From Solirubrobacterales bacterium (GTDB taxonomy: Bacteria > Actinomycetota > Thermoleophilia > Solirubrobacterales > 70-9), in NCBI GenBank assembly GCA_013694825.1, contig JACDBR010000223.1, forward strand, positions 1-5,429: 5,429 nucleotides of DNA, written 5' to 3'. Numbering within the stretch: position 1 is the first letter of the stretch; each line of letters starts with the position of its first letter. The notes beneath the pieces were generated by a model. That model worked only from the letters and a program-made list of their open reading frames with translations, was not told the DNA's origin and made no database searches. Position numbers and translations under genes: made by a program. Positions 1 to 5,050 of the stretch are shown here, in pieces.

Positions 1-1
1 G

Positions 2-466
2 ACCTGGGCCGAGCGCGCCGGGGCCGAGATCGTGCGCGGCTCGCCGGGGGGCGACCCCGGGGCCGTCGTCTTCGACGCGATCGGCGCCGCCCAGGCACGC
101 GGAATCGACGTCGTGATCGCCGACACCGCCGGGCGCCTGCACACCCACGGCAACTTGATGGAGGAGCTGACGAAGGTCCGGCGAGTGGCGCAGAAGCGGA
201 TGCCTGAGGCCCCGCACGAGACGCTGATCGTCATCGACGCGACTACCGGACAGAACGGGCTTCGTCAGGCCCGTGCCTTCGCCGCCGCGGTCGAGGTCGA
301 CGGCGTCGTGCTGACCAAGCTCGACGGCACGGCCCGCGGCGGGATCGCCCTGGCGATCTCCCATGAGCTAGGGATCCCGGTCAAGCTGATCGGCGTCGGC
401 GAGGCGATCGATGACCTACGTCCCTTCGACGCTGAGGAGTTCGCCACCGCGCTACTGGGCGAGTAG
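2..466 (+). CDS. ftsY: FtsY, signal recognition particle receptor GTPase (3' part, truncated by window edge)
   Basis: This is the C-terminal 154 residues of the SRP receptor. FtsY docks the ribosome-bound SRP at the membrane by forming a GTP-dependent heterodimer with Ffh. The frame is open from base 2, so the gene begins left of the window; the GTG at 32 is internal. Visible motifs are those of the SRP-GTPase G domain: SPGGDPGAV, then DTAGRLHTH (G3) around base 121, TKLDGTARGG (G4 plus closing loop) around 313-342, and GVGEAIDDLRPFD near the end. The LRPFD ending distinguishes FtsY from Ffh, which has LERFHPERMAGR there and then an M domain. The N-terminal acidic/membrane region and the P-loop are not in view. 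The stop TAG is at 464-466, 93 bases before the preferred ffh start, so the two interacting GTPases are neighbours. Identification is secure from motifs and context. Confidence 0.96.
   Translation, partial: TWAERAGAEIVRGSPGGDPGAVVFDAIGAAQARGIDVVIADTAGRLHTHGNLMEELTKVRRVAQKRMPEAPHETLIVIDATTGQNGLRQARAFAAAVEVDGVVLTKLDGTARGGIALAISHELGIPVKLIGVGEAIDDLRPFDAEEFATALLGE
309..328 (+). repeat. 20-base direct repeat, copy 1 (in ftsY)
   Basis: The sequence TGCTGACCAAGCTCGACGGC occurs exactly here and again at 1293-1312 in ffh, in the same codon frame, encoding the LTKLDG guanine-specificity motif (G4). It reflects the common origin of the two SRP GTPases plus shared codon preference, not a mobile or regulatory repeat. 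Confidence 0.85.
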
Positions 467-467
467 G

Positions 468-487
468 GCCGGCGGCTTCGCGCCGGC
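468..487 (+). terminator. GC-rich hairpin just after ftsY stop (possible terminator or attenuator)
   Basis: GCCGGCG (468-474) pairs perfectly with CGCCGGC (481-487) around a six-base loop, GCTTCG, beginning two bases after the ftsY stop. A G-U pair (467/488) could extend the stem. No T-run follows, so it is not a classical intrinsic terminator. It may be a weak or U-less terminator or a 3'-end stabiliser. Stem and position are seen directly; function is inference, and short GC stems are common at this base composition. Confidence 0.35.
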
Positions 488-546
488 TCCGAGCTCAGCG
501 GATGACGGCCCGTGAAGGATGCCGCGGCTCGTCGCGTGTCGGGCTC

Positions 547-552
547 TAAGCT
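547..552 (+). promoter_or_regulatory. Possible -10 element (TAAGCT) for leaderless ffh transcript
   Basis: TAAGCT matches the actinobacterial/sigma70-type -10 pattern TAnnnT and ends seven bases before the GTG at 560. A transcript from it would start at or next to that GTG, giving a leaderless mRNA. This fits the lack of a Shine-Dalgarno sequence there and the fact that 560 gives the family-typical N-terminus. No -35 box is recognisable, so this is suggestive only. Confidence 0.3.
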
Positions 553-559
553 GGCCGCG

Positions 560-1897
560 GTGTTTGATCAGCTCTCAGACCGCCTCGGCGCGACGCTGAC
601 CGATGTCCGCTCGCGGGGCAAGCTGAGCGAGGAGGACATCGAGCGCGCGATGCGCGAGATACGCCTCGCCCTGCTCGAGGCCGACGTCAACTTCAAGGTC
701 GTCCGCTCGTTCACCAAGCAGCTCAAGGAACGCTCGCTCGACCAGGCGATCCTCGAGTCGCTCAACCCCGGCCAGCAGGTCGTCAAGATCGTCAACGAGG
801 AGCTCGCCGCGCTGATGGGCGGCGAGAGCGCCGAGCTCGAGCTGGCGCCGCGGCCGCCGACCGTGATCCTGATGGCGGGGCTGCAGGGCGCCGGCAAGAC
901 GACAGCCTGCGCCAAGCTCGCCAAGCACTTCATCTCGGATGGCAAGTCGGTCGCGCTCGCGGCCTGCGACACCCAGCGCCCGGCGGCGGTCGAGCAGCTG
1001 GTCACGATGGGCGAGCGGGCGGGCGCGAGCGTCTACTCCCGCGGCACCCAGGCCGATCCCTCCGAGATCGCCGAGTGGGCGCTCGGCCAGGCGCGCGCGG
1101 CCGGAAAGGACGTGCTGATCGTAGATACGGCGGGCCGCCTGCACGTCGACTCCGAGCTGATGGACGAGCTGGTGCGAGTCCGCGACCGCACTCGGCCAGA
1201 CGGAGTCCTGCTGGTGCTGGACGCGATGACCGGTCAGGACGCGGTCAACGTCGCCGAGAGCTTCGCCGAGCGGGTCGACTTCGACGGCGTGCTGCTGACC
1301 AAGCTCGACGGCGACGCTCGCGGCGGCGCGGCGCTGTCGGTCCGCGCGGTCACCGGCAAGCCGGTGATGTACGTCTCGACCGGCGAGAAGATCGACCAGC
1401 TCGAGCGCTTCCACCCGGAGCGGATGGCGGGCCGCATACTCGGGATGGGCGACGTGCTCTCGCTGATCGAGCGCGCCGAGGAGGTCACCGACGCCGACCA
1501 GGCCGCCGAGCTCGAGCGCAAGATACGCCGCCAGGAGTTCACGCTCGAGGACTTCCTCTCGCAGATGCGCCAGGTGCGCAAGATGGGCCCGCTTCAGAGC
1601 GTGCTCGGGATGATGCCCGGGATGGGCAAGGCGATGAAGGAGATCCGCTCGGCCAACATGGATGAGCGAGAGCTCGACCGCCTCGAGGCGATCATCCTCT
1701 CGATGACGCCGTACGAGCGTGCGCATCCGGAGGTCATAAAGGGCTCGCGCCGCAAGCGGATCGCCCGGGGCTCAGGCACGACGATCCAAGCGGTCAATCA
1801 GCTCGTCAAGCAGTTCGCCCAGATGCGCAAGATGATGGCGGCGCTCTCGAAGGGCCGGATGCCCGACCCCCAGCAGCTGCTGCGCGGTATGCGCTAG
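560..1897 (+). CDS. ffh: Ffh/SRP54, signal recognition particle GTPase
   Basis: Protein component of the signal recognition particle. It binds 4.5S RNA and hydrophobic signal sequences at the ribosome and hands the complex to FtsY. From GTG 560 it is 445 residues, normal for the family, and starts MFDQLSDRLG, the typical Ffh beginning. In-frame GTGs at 512 and 536 would add 16 or 8 atypical residues. None of the three has a convincing ribosome binding site. Domains: N-terminal four-helix bundle (about 1-90), then the G domain with P-loop GLQGAGKT (107-114), CDTQRPAA, DTAGRL (189-194) and TKLDGDARGG (from 247), then the methionine-rich M domain from about 330. The M domain holds the finger loop KMGPLQSVLGMMPGM and the 4.5S RNA-binding helix-turn-helix SRRKRIARGSGTT (about 396-408). 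The stop TAG (1895-1897) lies 15 bases before rpsP. All signature residues are present, so it should be functional. Confidence 0.97.
   Translation: MFDQLSDRLGATLTDVRSRGKLSEEDIERAMREIRLALLEADVNFKVVRSFTKQLKERSLDQAILESLNPGQQVVKIVNEELAALMGGESAELELAPRPPTVILMAGLQGAGKTTACAKLAKHFISDGKSVALAACDTQRPAAVEQLVTMGERAGASVYSRGTQADPSEIAEWALGQARAAGKDVLIVDTAGRLHVDSELMDELVRVRDRTRPDGVLLVLDAMTGQDAVNVAESFAERVDFDGVLLTKLDGDARGGAALSVRAVTGKPVMYVSTGEKIDQLERFHPERMAGRILGMGDVLSLIERAEEVTDADQAAELERKIRRQEFTLEDFLSQMRQVRKMGPLQSVLGMMPGMGKAMKEIRSANMDERELDRLEAIILSMTPYERAHPEVIKGSRRKRIARGSGTTIQAVNQLVKQFAQMRKMMAALSKGRMPDPQQLLRGMR
1293..1312 (+). repeat. 20-base direct repeat, copy 2 (in ffh)
   Basis: Second exact copy of the 20-base segment also found at 309-328. 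It encodes LTKLDG of the Ffh G4 motif. It is paralogy between ftsY and ffh seen at the DNA level, and could in principle serve as a short homology for recombination or cause misassembly. Confidence 0.85.
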
Positions 1898-1900
1898 CCT
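1895..1900 (+). promoter_or_regulatory. Possible -10 element (TAGCCT) overlapping the ffh stop, ahead of rpsP
   Basis: TAGCCT fits TAnnnT and overlaps the ffh stop codon. Transcription would begin around 1907, six bases before the rpsP ATG. No ribosome binding site is visible in the 15-base gap, so rpsP is either read by coupling from ffh or from a near-leaderless transcript. The stop codon itself supplies the TA, so chance is a real possibility. Confidence 0.2.
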
Positions 1901-1912
1901 CATCGCCCGTTC

Positions 1913-2167
1913 ATGGCCGTTCGAATGAGACTCAGGAGGGTGGGTTCGCGCCGTAACCCGGTGTGGCGCATCGTTGTCGCCGATCGTCGGTCGCCGCGCG
2001 ATGGCCGCACGATCGAGACGCTCGGCCACTACAACCCGCAGACCGAGCCGTCGGTGATCGTCCTCGACACCGAGCGGGCGCGCCACTGGCTCGAACACGG
2101 TGCCCAGCCGACCGAGACCGTCGCCGGCCTGCTTCGCATCAAGGGCATCCAGGCAAACGGCTCCTGA
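1913..2167 (+). CDS. rpsP: Small ribosomal subunit protein bS16
   Basis: Ribosomal protein bS16 of the 30S subunit, which binds 16S rRNA and helps assembly of the 5' and central domains. The 84 residues start at ATG 1913 with MAVRMRLRRVGSRRNPVWR, followed by IVVADRRSPRDGR (about 20-32) and IETLGHYNPQ (about 34-43), the family signature order. The C-terminal half (VLDTERARHWLEHGAQPTET then VAGLLRIKGI) is typical of the family. Length is normal for a compact bS16 without a long tail. The gap to ffh is only 15 bases and no clear Shine-Dalgarno is seen, pointing to translational coupling or a very short leader. The ffh-rpsP-khpA order is widely conserved in Gram-positive bacteria, which supports the call. 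Confidence 0.97.
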   Translation: MAVRMRLRRVGSRRNPVWRIVVADRRSPRDGRTIETLGHYNPQTEPSVIVLDTERARHWLEHGAQPTETVAGLLRIKGIQANGS

Positions 2168-2181
2168 GGCGAGCGCTCGCC
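2168..2181 (+). repeat. Perfect 14-base palindrome filling the rpsP/khpA gap
   Basis: GGCGAGCGCTCGCC is a perfect inverted repeat that starts directly after the rpsP stop and ends two bases before the khpA TTG. In RNA it can form a five-base-pair stem (GGCGA/TCGCC) with a GCGC loop. That would sit over the khpA initiation region, so it could tie khpA translation to ribosomes finishing rpsP. The palindrome is seen directly; the role is inference. In DNA this rich in GC, one such palindrome per several kilobases is expected by chance. Confidence 0.5.
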
Positions 2182-2183
2182 CC

Positions 2184-2438
2184 TTGGTCGAGCTCGTCTC
2201 CTTCCTCGTCAAGGCGCTCGTCGCCGAGCCCGATCGGGTCAAGGTGGACCTGGTCAGCCAGTCCTCCGACCTCGTGATCGAGGTCCGGGTCGCCGAGGAG
2301 GACCTCGGACGCGTGATCGGCCGTGACGGCCGCGTCGCCAACGCGATTCGCACAGTGGTCAAGGCCGCGGCAAGCGCACGTAGGGGCAAGGACCTGCCGG
2401 AGGGCTCGCGAGTGATGGTCGAGATCGTTGAGGATTGA
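2184..2438 (+). CDS. khpA: KhpA-type single KH-domain RNA-binding protein
   Basis: Small KH-domain protein that binds RNA. In firmicutes, KhpA partners with KhpB/Jag and affects cell division and small-RNA regulation; the role in actinobacteria is less clear. From TTG 2184 it is 84 residues and begins with (M)VELVSFLVKALVAEPDRV, matching the family start. An in-frame GTG at 2100 would overlap rpsP by 68 bases and add an unrelated arginine-rich leader, so it was rejected. The KH signature VIGRDGRVANAIRTVV carries the GxxG loop as GRDG (about residues 48-51), which contacts nucleic acid. The protein ends [19 protein letters not shown] at 2166-2169 is a distant possible ribosome binding site (14 bases). 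The 3' end overlaps trmD by 11 bases. The gene normally sits between rpsP and rimM; here trmD follows directly. Confidence 0.93.
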   Translation: MVELVSFLVKALVAEPDRVKVDLVSQSSDLVIEVRVAEEDLGRVIGRDGRVANAIRTVVKAAASARRGKDLPEGSRVMVEIVED

Positions 2439-3093
2439 TGTCTTCACGCTGTTTCCGGCGTGGTTCGAGTGGTTCGGCGAGCAGCGCCACGTGCGAAACG
2501 CGCTGGCGTCCGGAAGCGAGCTGCGAACGTTCGACCTGCGCGATTCGACCCCGCTGCGCGGCGGCCGGGTCGACGACGCTCCCTACGGTGGCGGAGCGGG
2601 CATGGTGATGCGGGTCGACGTGATCGGCGCCGCGCTCGAGGCCGCCTACGGATCAGCACGCCCCGGCCGCATAGCCGTGCTCGCCGCGTCGGGTCGTCGG
2701 CTCGACGACGCGCTGGTGGGAGAGCTCGCCGCCGAGCCGGAGTTGGCGCTCCTGTGTGGACGCTACGAAGGCATGGACGAGCGCGTCCGCGAGCATCTGG
2801 CGACCGACTCGATCTCGATCGGCCCCTACGTGCTGGCCGGTGGTGAGCTGGCCGCGATGGTGATCGCCGACGCGGTGATGCGAAGGCTCCCGGGAGCCCT
2901 GGGCCACGCCGAGAGCGCGATCGAGGAGTCGTTCTCCGAGGCGCTCGACGGAGCGCCGGAGTACCCCCACTACACCCGACCGGAGGTCTACAACGGCTGG
3001 AGCGTGCCCAGCGTGCTGCTCTCCGGCGACCACGCGCGGATCGCCGCCTGGCGTCACGAGCGCAGCCGCGAACGCGCCGCGGGACTCGATTAG
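2428..3093 (+). CDS. trmD: TrmD, tRNA (guanine37-N1)-methyltransferase
   Basis: Transfers a methyl group from S-adenosylmethionine to N1 of G37, next to the anticodon, in tRNAs with G36, preventing +1 frameshifts. The 221 residues start at TTG 2428 with [10 protein letters not shown], the family start, 11 bases inside khpA. Motifs: [12 protein letters not shown] (49-60), [13 protein letters not shown] (108-120), [11 protein letters not shown] (130-140), [23 protein letters not shown] (split here as PHYTRPEV, then [10 protein letters not shown]). R152 aligns with the catalytic Arg154 of E. coli. Oddities: the usual LSPQG of the SAM knot reads LAASG (85-89); SIGDY reads SIGPY (P133); GGELP reads GGELA; E167 stands where E. 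coli has the catalytic Asp169. The C-terminal helix region after [10 protein letters not shown] is cut short, about 30 residues less than E. coli. It is still clearly TrmD and probably active, since most of the knot and the tRNA-side motifs are kept. Confidence 0.95.
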   Translation: MRIDVFTLFPAWFEWFGEQRHVRNALASGSELRTFDLRDSTPLRGGRVDDAPYGGGAGMVMRVDVIGAALEAAYGSARPGRIAVLAASGRRLDDALVGELAAEPELALLCGRYEGMDERVREHLATDSISIGPYVLAGGELAAMVIADAVMRRLPGALGHAESAIEESFSEALDGAPEYPHYTRPEVYNGWSVPSVLLSGDHARIAAWRHERSRERAAGLD

Positions 3094-3132
3094 GACCCTC
3101 CCGAGCGGCCCGGAGGCCGTCAGGGGCTTCGC

Positions 3133-3138
3133 TAACAT
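3133..3138 (+). promoter_or_regulatory. Possible -10 element (TAACAT) for an internal rplS promoter
   Basis: TAACAT, a good TAnnnT match, lies in the 103-base trmD/rplS gap, the longest gene-free stretch in the window. Transcription would begin near 3145, giving a leader of about 50 bases before the rplS ATG. No -35 box is recognisable upstream. The isolated AT-containing hexamer in otherwise extremely GC-rich sequence makes it the best promoter candidate here, but this is inference. Confidence 0.35.
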
Positions 3139-3157
3139 CCTGCGCCCCCGGCGGGGC

Positions 3158-3178
3158 GGCGAGGCCCGCCTCCTCGCC
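3158..3178 (+). promoter_or_regulatory. Leader hairpin upstream of rplS
   Basis: GGCGAGG (3158-3164) pairs perfectly with CCTCGCC (3172-3178) around a seven-base loop, CCCGCCT, ending 18 bases before the rplS ATG. A second small stem, CCCC/GGGG (3146-3149 with 3153-3156), lies just upstream. There is no T-run, so a terminator is unlikely. Ribosomal protein genes are often autoregulated through leader structures, and bL19-associated RNA motifs are known in other phyla. Whether this is such an element cannot be told from one sequence. Confidence 0.35.
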
Positions 3179-3196
3179 ATCCCGCGGCCTTCACCC

Positions 3197-3739
3197 ATGA
3201 CCACCATCATCGAGTCAATCGAGCAGCGCCAGCTCCGGCAGTTGCCGCGCTTCCAGGGCGGCGACCGCGTCCGTGTGCACTTCCAGGTCGTCGAGGGCAC
3301 ACGCCGCCGAACCCAGGTCTTCGAGGGCATCGTCATCGCCCGCCAGGGGAGCGGCCTGCGCGAGACGTTCACCGTCCGCAAGCAGTCCTTCGGGGTCGGC
3401 GTCGAGCGAACCTTTCCCGTGCACTCGCCGAAGATCGAGCGGCTCGAGGTGATGGCGCGGGGAGCGGTGCGCAGGGCCAAGCTCTACTACCTGCGGGGAC
3501 GGGTCGGCAAGCGCGCCCGCGTCGCCGAGCGGCGCTGGGGGATTGACAGCGCCGCCGTGTTGGCTCCCCAGGAGGAGGCTGAGGCTGTCGACTCCGGGGG
3601 GGCCGCCCAGGAGGAGGCGCCGGTCGTCGACACGGCTCCGGCCGAGCCCGAGGAGGCCGCGCCCGACGCCGATGGCGGGGATCAGGGCTCCGCCGACGCC
3701 GGTGAGGAGCGCGAACCCTCCTCCGGCGGATCGAGCTGA
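3197..3739 (+). CDS. rplS: Large ribosomal subunit protein bL19 with acidic C-terminal tail
   Basis: bL19 lies at the 30S-50S interface and contributes to subunit bridging. ATG 3197 gives [19 protein letters not shown], a normal bL19 start, though no clear Shine-Dalgarno is visible. The core (about 1-115) carries the family signatures: [47 protein letters not shown] (60-75, split by family as [12 protein letters not shown]), SPKIERLEV and [17 protein letters not shown] usual bL19 ends near here at about 115 residues. This one continues for about 65 residues rich in Glu, Asp, Ala, Pro, Gly and Ser with roughly 17 acidic and one basic side chain, likely disordered. Codon use in the tail keeps the G/C third-position bias, so it looks truly coded. 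The stop TGA (3737-3739) overlaps a possible CTG start of lepB. The core call is secure; the tail's role is unknown. Confidence 0.95.
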   Translation: MTTIIESIEQRQLRQLPRFQGGDRVRVHFQVVEGTRRRTQVFEGIVIARQGSGLRETFTVRKQSFGVGVERTFPVHSPKIERLEVMARGAVRRAKLYYLRGRVGKRARVAERRWGIDSAAVLAPQEEAEAVDSGGAAQEEAPVVDTAPAEPEEAAPDADGGDQGSADAGEEREPSSGGSS

Positions 3740-3786
3740 CCCCGCGCCGCAAGAAGGGGGCCGCGTCGGCGGTCGTCGAGCTCGTC
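3736..3786 (+). other. Probable N-terminal extension of LepB from a non-canonical CTG start
   Basis: The lepB frame is open back to 3706 but has no ATG, GTG or TTG before GTG 3787. The 17 codons from CTG 3736 would encode (M)[16 protein letters not shown], placing an RRKK cluster directly before the hydrophobic segment. That is the layout expected of a signal peptidase anchored with its N-terminus in the cytoplasm. The CTG overlaps the rplS stop as CTGA, the same geometry as the common ATGA coupling, with a purine-rich GGCGGA five bases upstream. An ATC at 3730 is a less likely alternative. The reading is inferred, not proven. Confidence 0.5.
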
Positions 3787-4359
3787 GTGATCGTCGCCCT
3801 CGCGGTCGGCTTGGCGCTCGGCATCCAAGCGCTCGTCGTCAAGCCTTTCCAGATTCCGACCCCTTCGATGGTCCCCACCCTCGAGCCGGGACAGAAGATC
3901 CTCGTCAACCGCCTCGTCTACCGCTTCGGCTCGCCCGACATCGGTGACGTCGTCGTCTTCCACCCGCCGGCCGGCGCCGACAACGGCGGACAGCGATGCG
4001 GCGATCCGACGAAGGCCGTCGACGAGCCGTGCTCTCAGCCGACCGAGGAGGCCTCCGACGACAACTTCGTCAAGCGGGTCGTCGCCGGTCCCGGCGACCG
4101 GCTTCGGATCGAGGATGGCCATCCCGTCGTCAACGGCGAGCCGATGGACGACGAGCCTTACATCAAGCCGTGTCCCGTGCCGGGTGGCGAGTGCGATCTA
4201 GAGCAGGAGATCACGATTCCACCCGAGCACTACTTCATGATGGGCGACAACCGTGGATCAAGCCTCGACAGCCGCTTCTGGGGCCCCGTCCCCGAAGACT
4301 GGATCATCGGCCAGGCCTTCTTTACCTACTGGCCGCTCGACCGTCTCGGCACCCTCTAG
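3787..4359 (+). CDS. lepB: LepB, type I signal peptidase (S26 family)
   Basis: Membrane serine protease that cleaves signal peptides from exported proteins on the outer face of the cytoplasmic membrane, using a Ser-Lys dyad. From the first canonical start (GTG 3787) it has 190 residues; from CTG 3736 it would have 207. One transmembrane segment, IVALAVGLALGIQALVV (about 2-18), is followed by KPFQIPTPSMVPTL with the nucleophile Ser27, then GDVVVFHPP (53-61), FVKRVVAGPGD with the general base Lys96 (94-104), and GDNRGSSLDSRFWGPV (153-168). The protein ends at RLGTL. Between box C and the lysine box is an insertion of about 32 residues with Cys71 and Cys82; a second pair, Cys129 and Cys136, lies in IKPCPVPGGEC. 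These are on the extracytoplasmic side and may form disulfides. GTG 3787 has no good ribosome binding site, and the basic leader is upstream of it, so the true start is probably earlier. Position after rplS and before rnhB is the conserved order. Confidence 0.95.
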   Translation: MIVALAVGLALGIQALVVKPFQIPTPSMVPTLEPGQKILVNRLVYRFGSPDIGDVVVFHPPAGADNGGQRCGDPTKAVDEPCSQPTEEASDDNFVKRVVAGPGDRLRIEDGHPVVNGEPMDDEPYIKPCPVPGGECDLEQEITIPPEHYFMMGDNRGSSLDSRFWGPVPEDWIIGQAFFTYWPLDRLGTL

Positions 4360-4405
4360 TCGCGAGTCGCGGCGCGTGAGCGCTCGTCGCCGCAAGGCGG
4401 CGCGG

Positions 4406-5023
4406 ATGTTCCGCTTCGACCGCTCGCACGGCACCCGCTTCGTCGCCGGCGCCGACGAGGCGGGCCGCGGATCACTCGCCGGACCCTTGGTCGCGGCCGC
4501 CGTGCTGCTCGACCTCGAAGGCCTCTCGCTCGGCGACCGGCGCGCGCTCGGCGAGCTCGACGACTCCAAGCAGCGAAACGAGCAGGAGCGCGAGTCCCTC
4601 TACCCCGCGGTGATTCGCGCCGCGACCAAGGTCGCCGTGACCGTGCGCTGCGTGCGCGGGATCGACGGCCGTGGCCTGCACGTGACCAACCTGACGGCAC
4701 TCGGGCGCGCGCTCGAGCGCGTCGCCGTGCCGGGCGCGACCTGCCTCAGCGACGGCTTCCCCGTTCCCTCGTGCCGGGTTCCCCACCAGGCGGTGATCGA
4801 CGGCGACGCGCGCAGCGCGGCGATCGCCGCCGCCTCGGTGGTCGCCAAGGTGACCCGTGATCGCTGCATGCACCGGGCCGAGGGGACCTACCCGGGATTC
4901 GACTTCGCCGGCAACGTCGGCTACTCGACCCCGGGCCACAGGGCGGCGGTGATCGAGCGCGGACCGTCGCCGCTGCATCGCCGCTCGTTCGCGTCGATCG
5001 CCTACAGCCAGCTGCGCCTGTAG
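4406..5023 (+). CDS. rnhB: RNase HII
   Basis: Endonuclease that cuts the RNA strand of RNA-DNA hybrids and removes single misincorporated ribonucleotides from DNA. ATG 4406 was chosen because AAGG (4394-4397) lies eight bases upstream and it gives MFRFDRSHGTRFVAGADEAG, fitting the family; an in-frame GTG at 4376 would add ten basic residues without a ribosome binding site. The 205 residues are of usual length. Catalytic carboxylates expected from E. coli alignment are all present: D17 and E18 in GADEAGRG, D116 in LSDG, D134 in VIDGD. The GRG motif (20-22) and the tyrosine (Y173) used for ribonucleotide-junction recognition are kept, though the usual NKGYGT reads NVGYST. IAAASVVAKVTRDR (140-153) and PLHRRSFASI (near the end) are classic. 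It lies 46 bases after lepB and is probably co-transcribed with it. Confidence 0.96.
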   Translation: MFRFDRSHGTRFVAGADEAGRGSLAGPLVAAAVLLDLEGLSLGDRRALGELDDSKQRNEQERESLYPAVIRAATKVAVTVRCVRGIDGRGLHVTNLTALGRALERVAVPGATCLSDGFPVPSCRVPHQAVIDGDARSAAIAAASVVAKVTRDRCMHRAEGTYPGFDFAGNVGYSTPGHRAAVIERGPSPLHRRSFASIAYSQLRL

Positions 5024-5050
5024 GCGAGCTCGGCTGGCTCGAGCGGCTCG

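Noticed and set aside
1075..1665. 196-codon plus-strand open frame inside ffh
   Set aside because: Arg/Gly/Ala-rich translation in an alternative frame of ffh, with no motif. A shadow of the real gene.
575..1726. Long open frame on the minus strand across ffh (383 codons)
   Set aside because: It lies wholly inside the clearly coding ffh gene and its translation is rich in Arg, Leu, His and Ala without any recognisable domain. It is the usual antisense shadow of a high-GC gene.
2100..2183. Upstream GTG start for khpA
   Set aside because: It would overlap rpsP by 68 bases and add an Arg/Ser/Pro-rich leader unlike any KhpA. TTG 2184 gives the family-typical start.
3706..3739. Programmed -1 frameshift joining bL19 to LepB
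   Set aside because: The frames are related by -1 and overlap here, but I see no convincing slippery heptamer or downstream pseudoknot. A CTG start explains the leader more simply.
3369..3908. Minus-strand open frame opposite the rplS tail and lepB start
   Set aside because: Very Arg/Pro-rich and without motifs. The plus-strand frames encode recognisable bL19 and LepB.
3543..3947. Plus-strand open frame covering the rplS/lepB junction in the third frame
   Set aside because: Arg/Pro low-complexity translation with no domain. It does not supply the missing LepB N-terminus, which is in a different frame.
4253..4405. Longer rnhB start inside lepB
   Set aside because: It would overlap lepB by over 100 bases with an unrelated sequence. 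ATG 4406 has a good AAGG ribosome binding site and a family-typical start.
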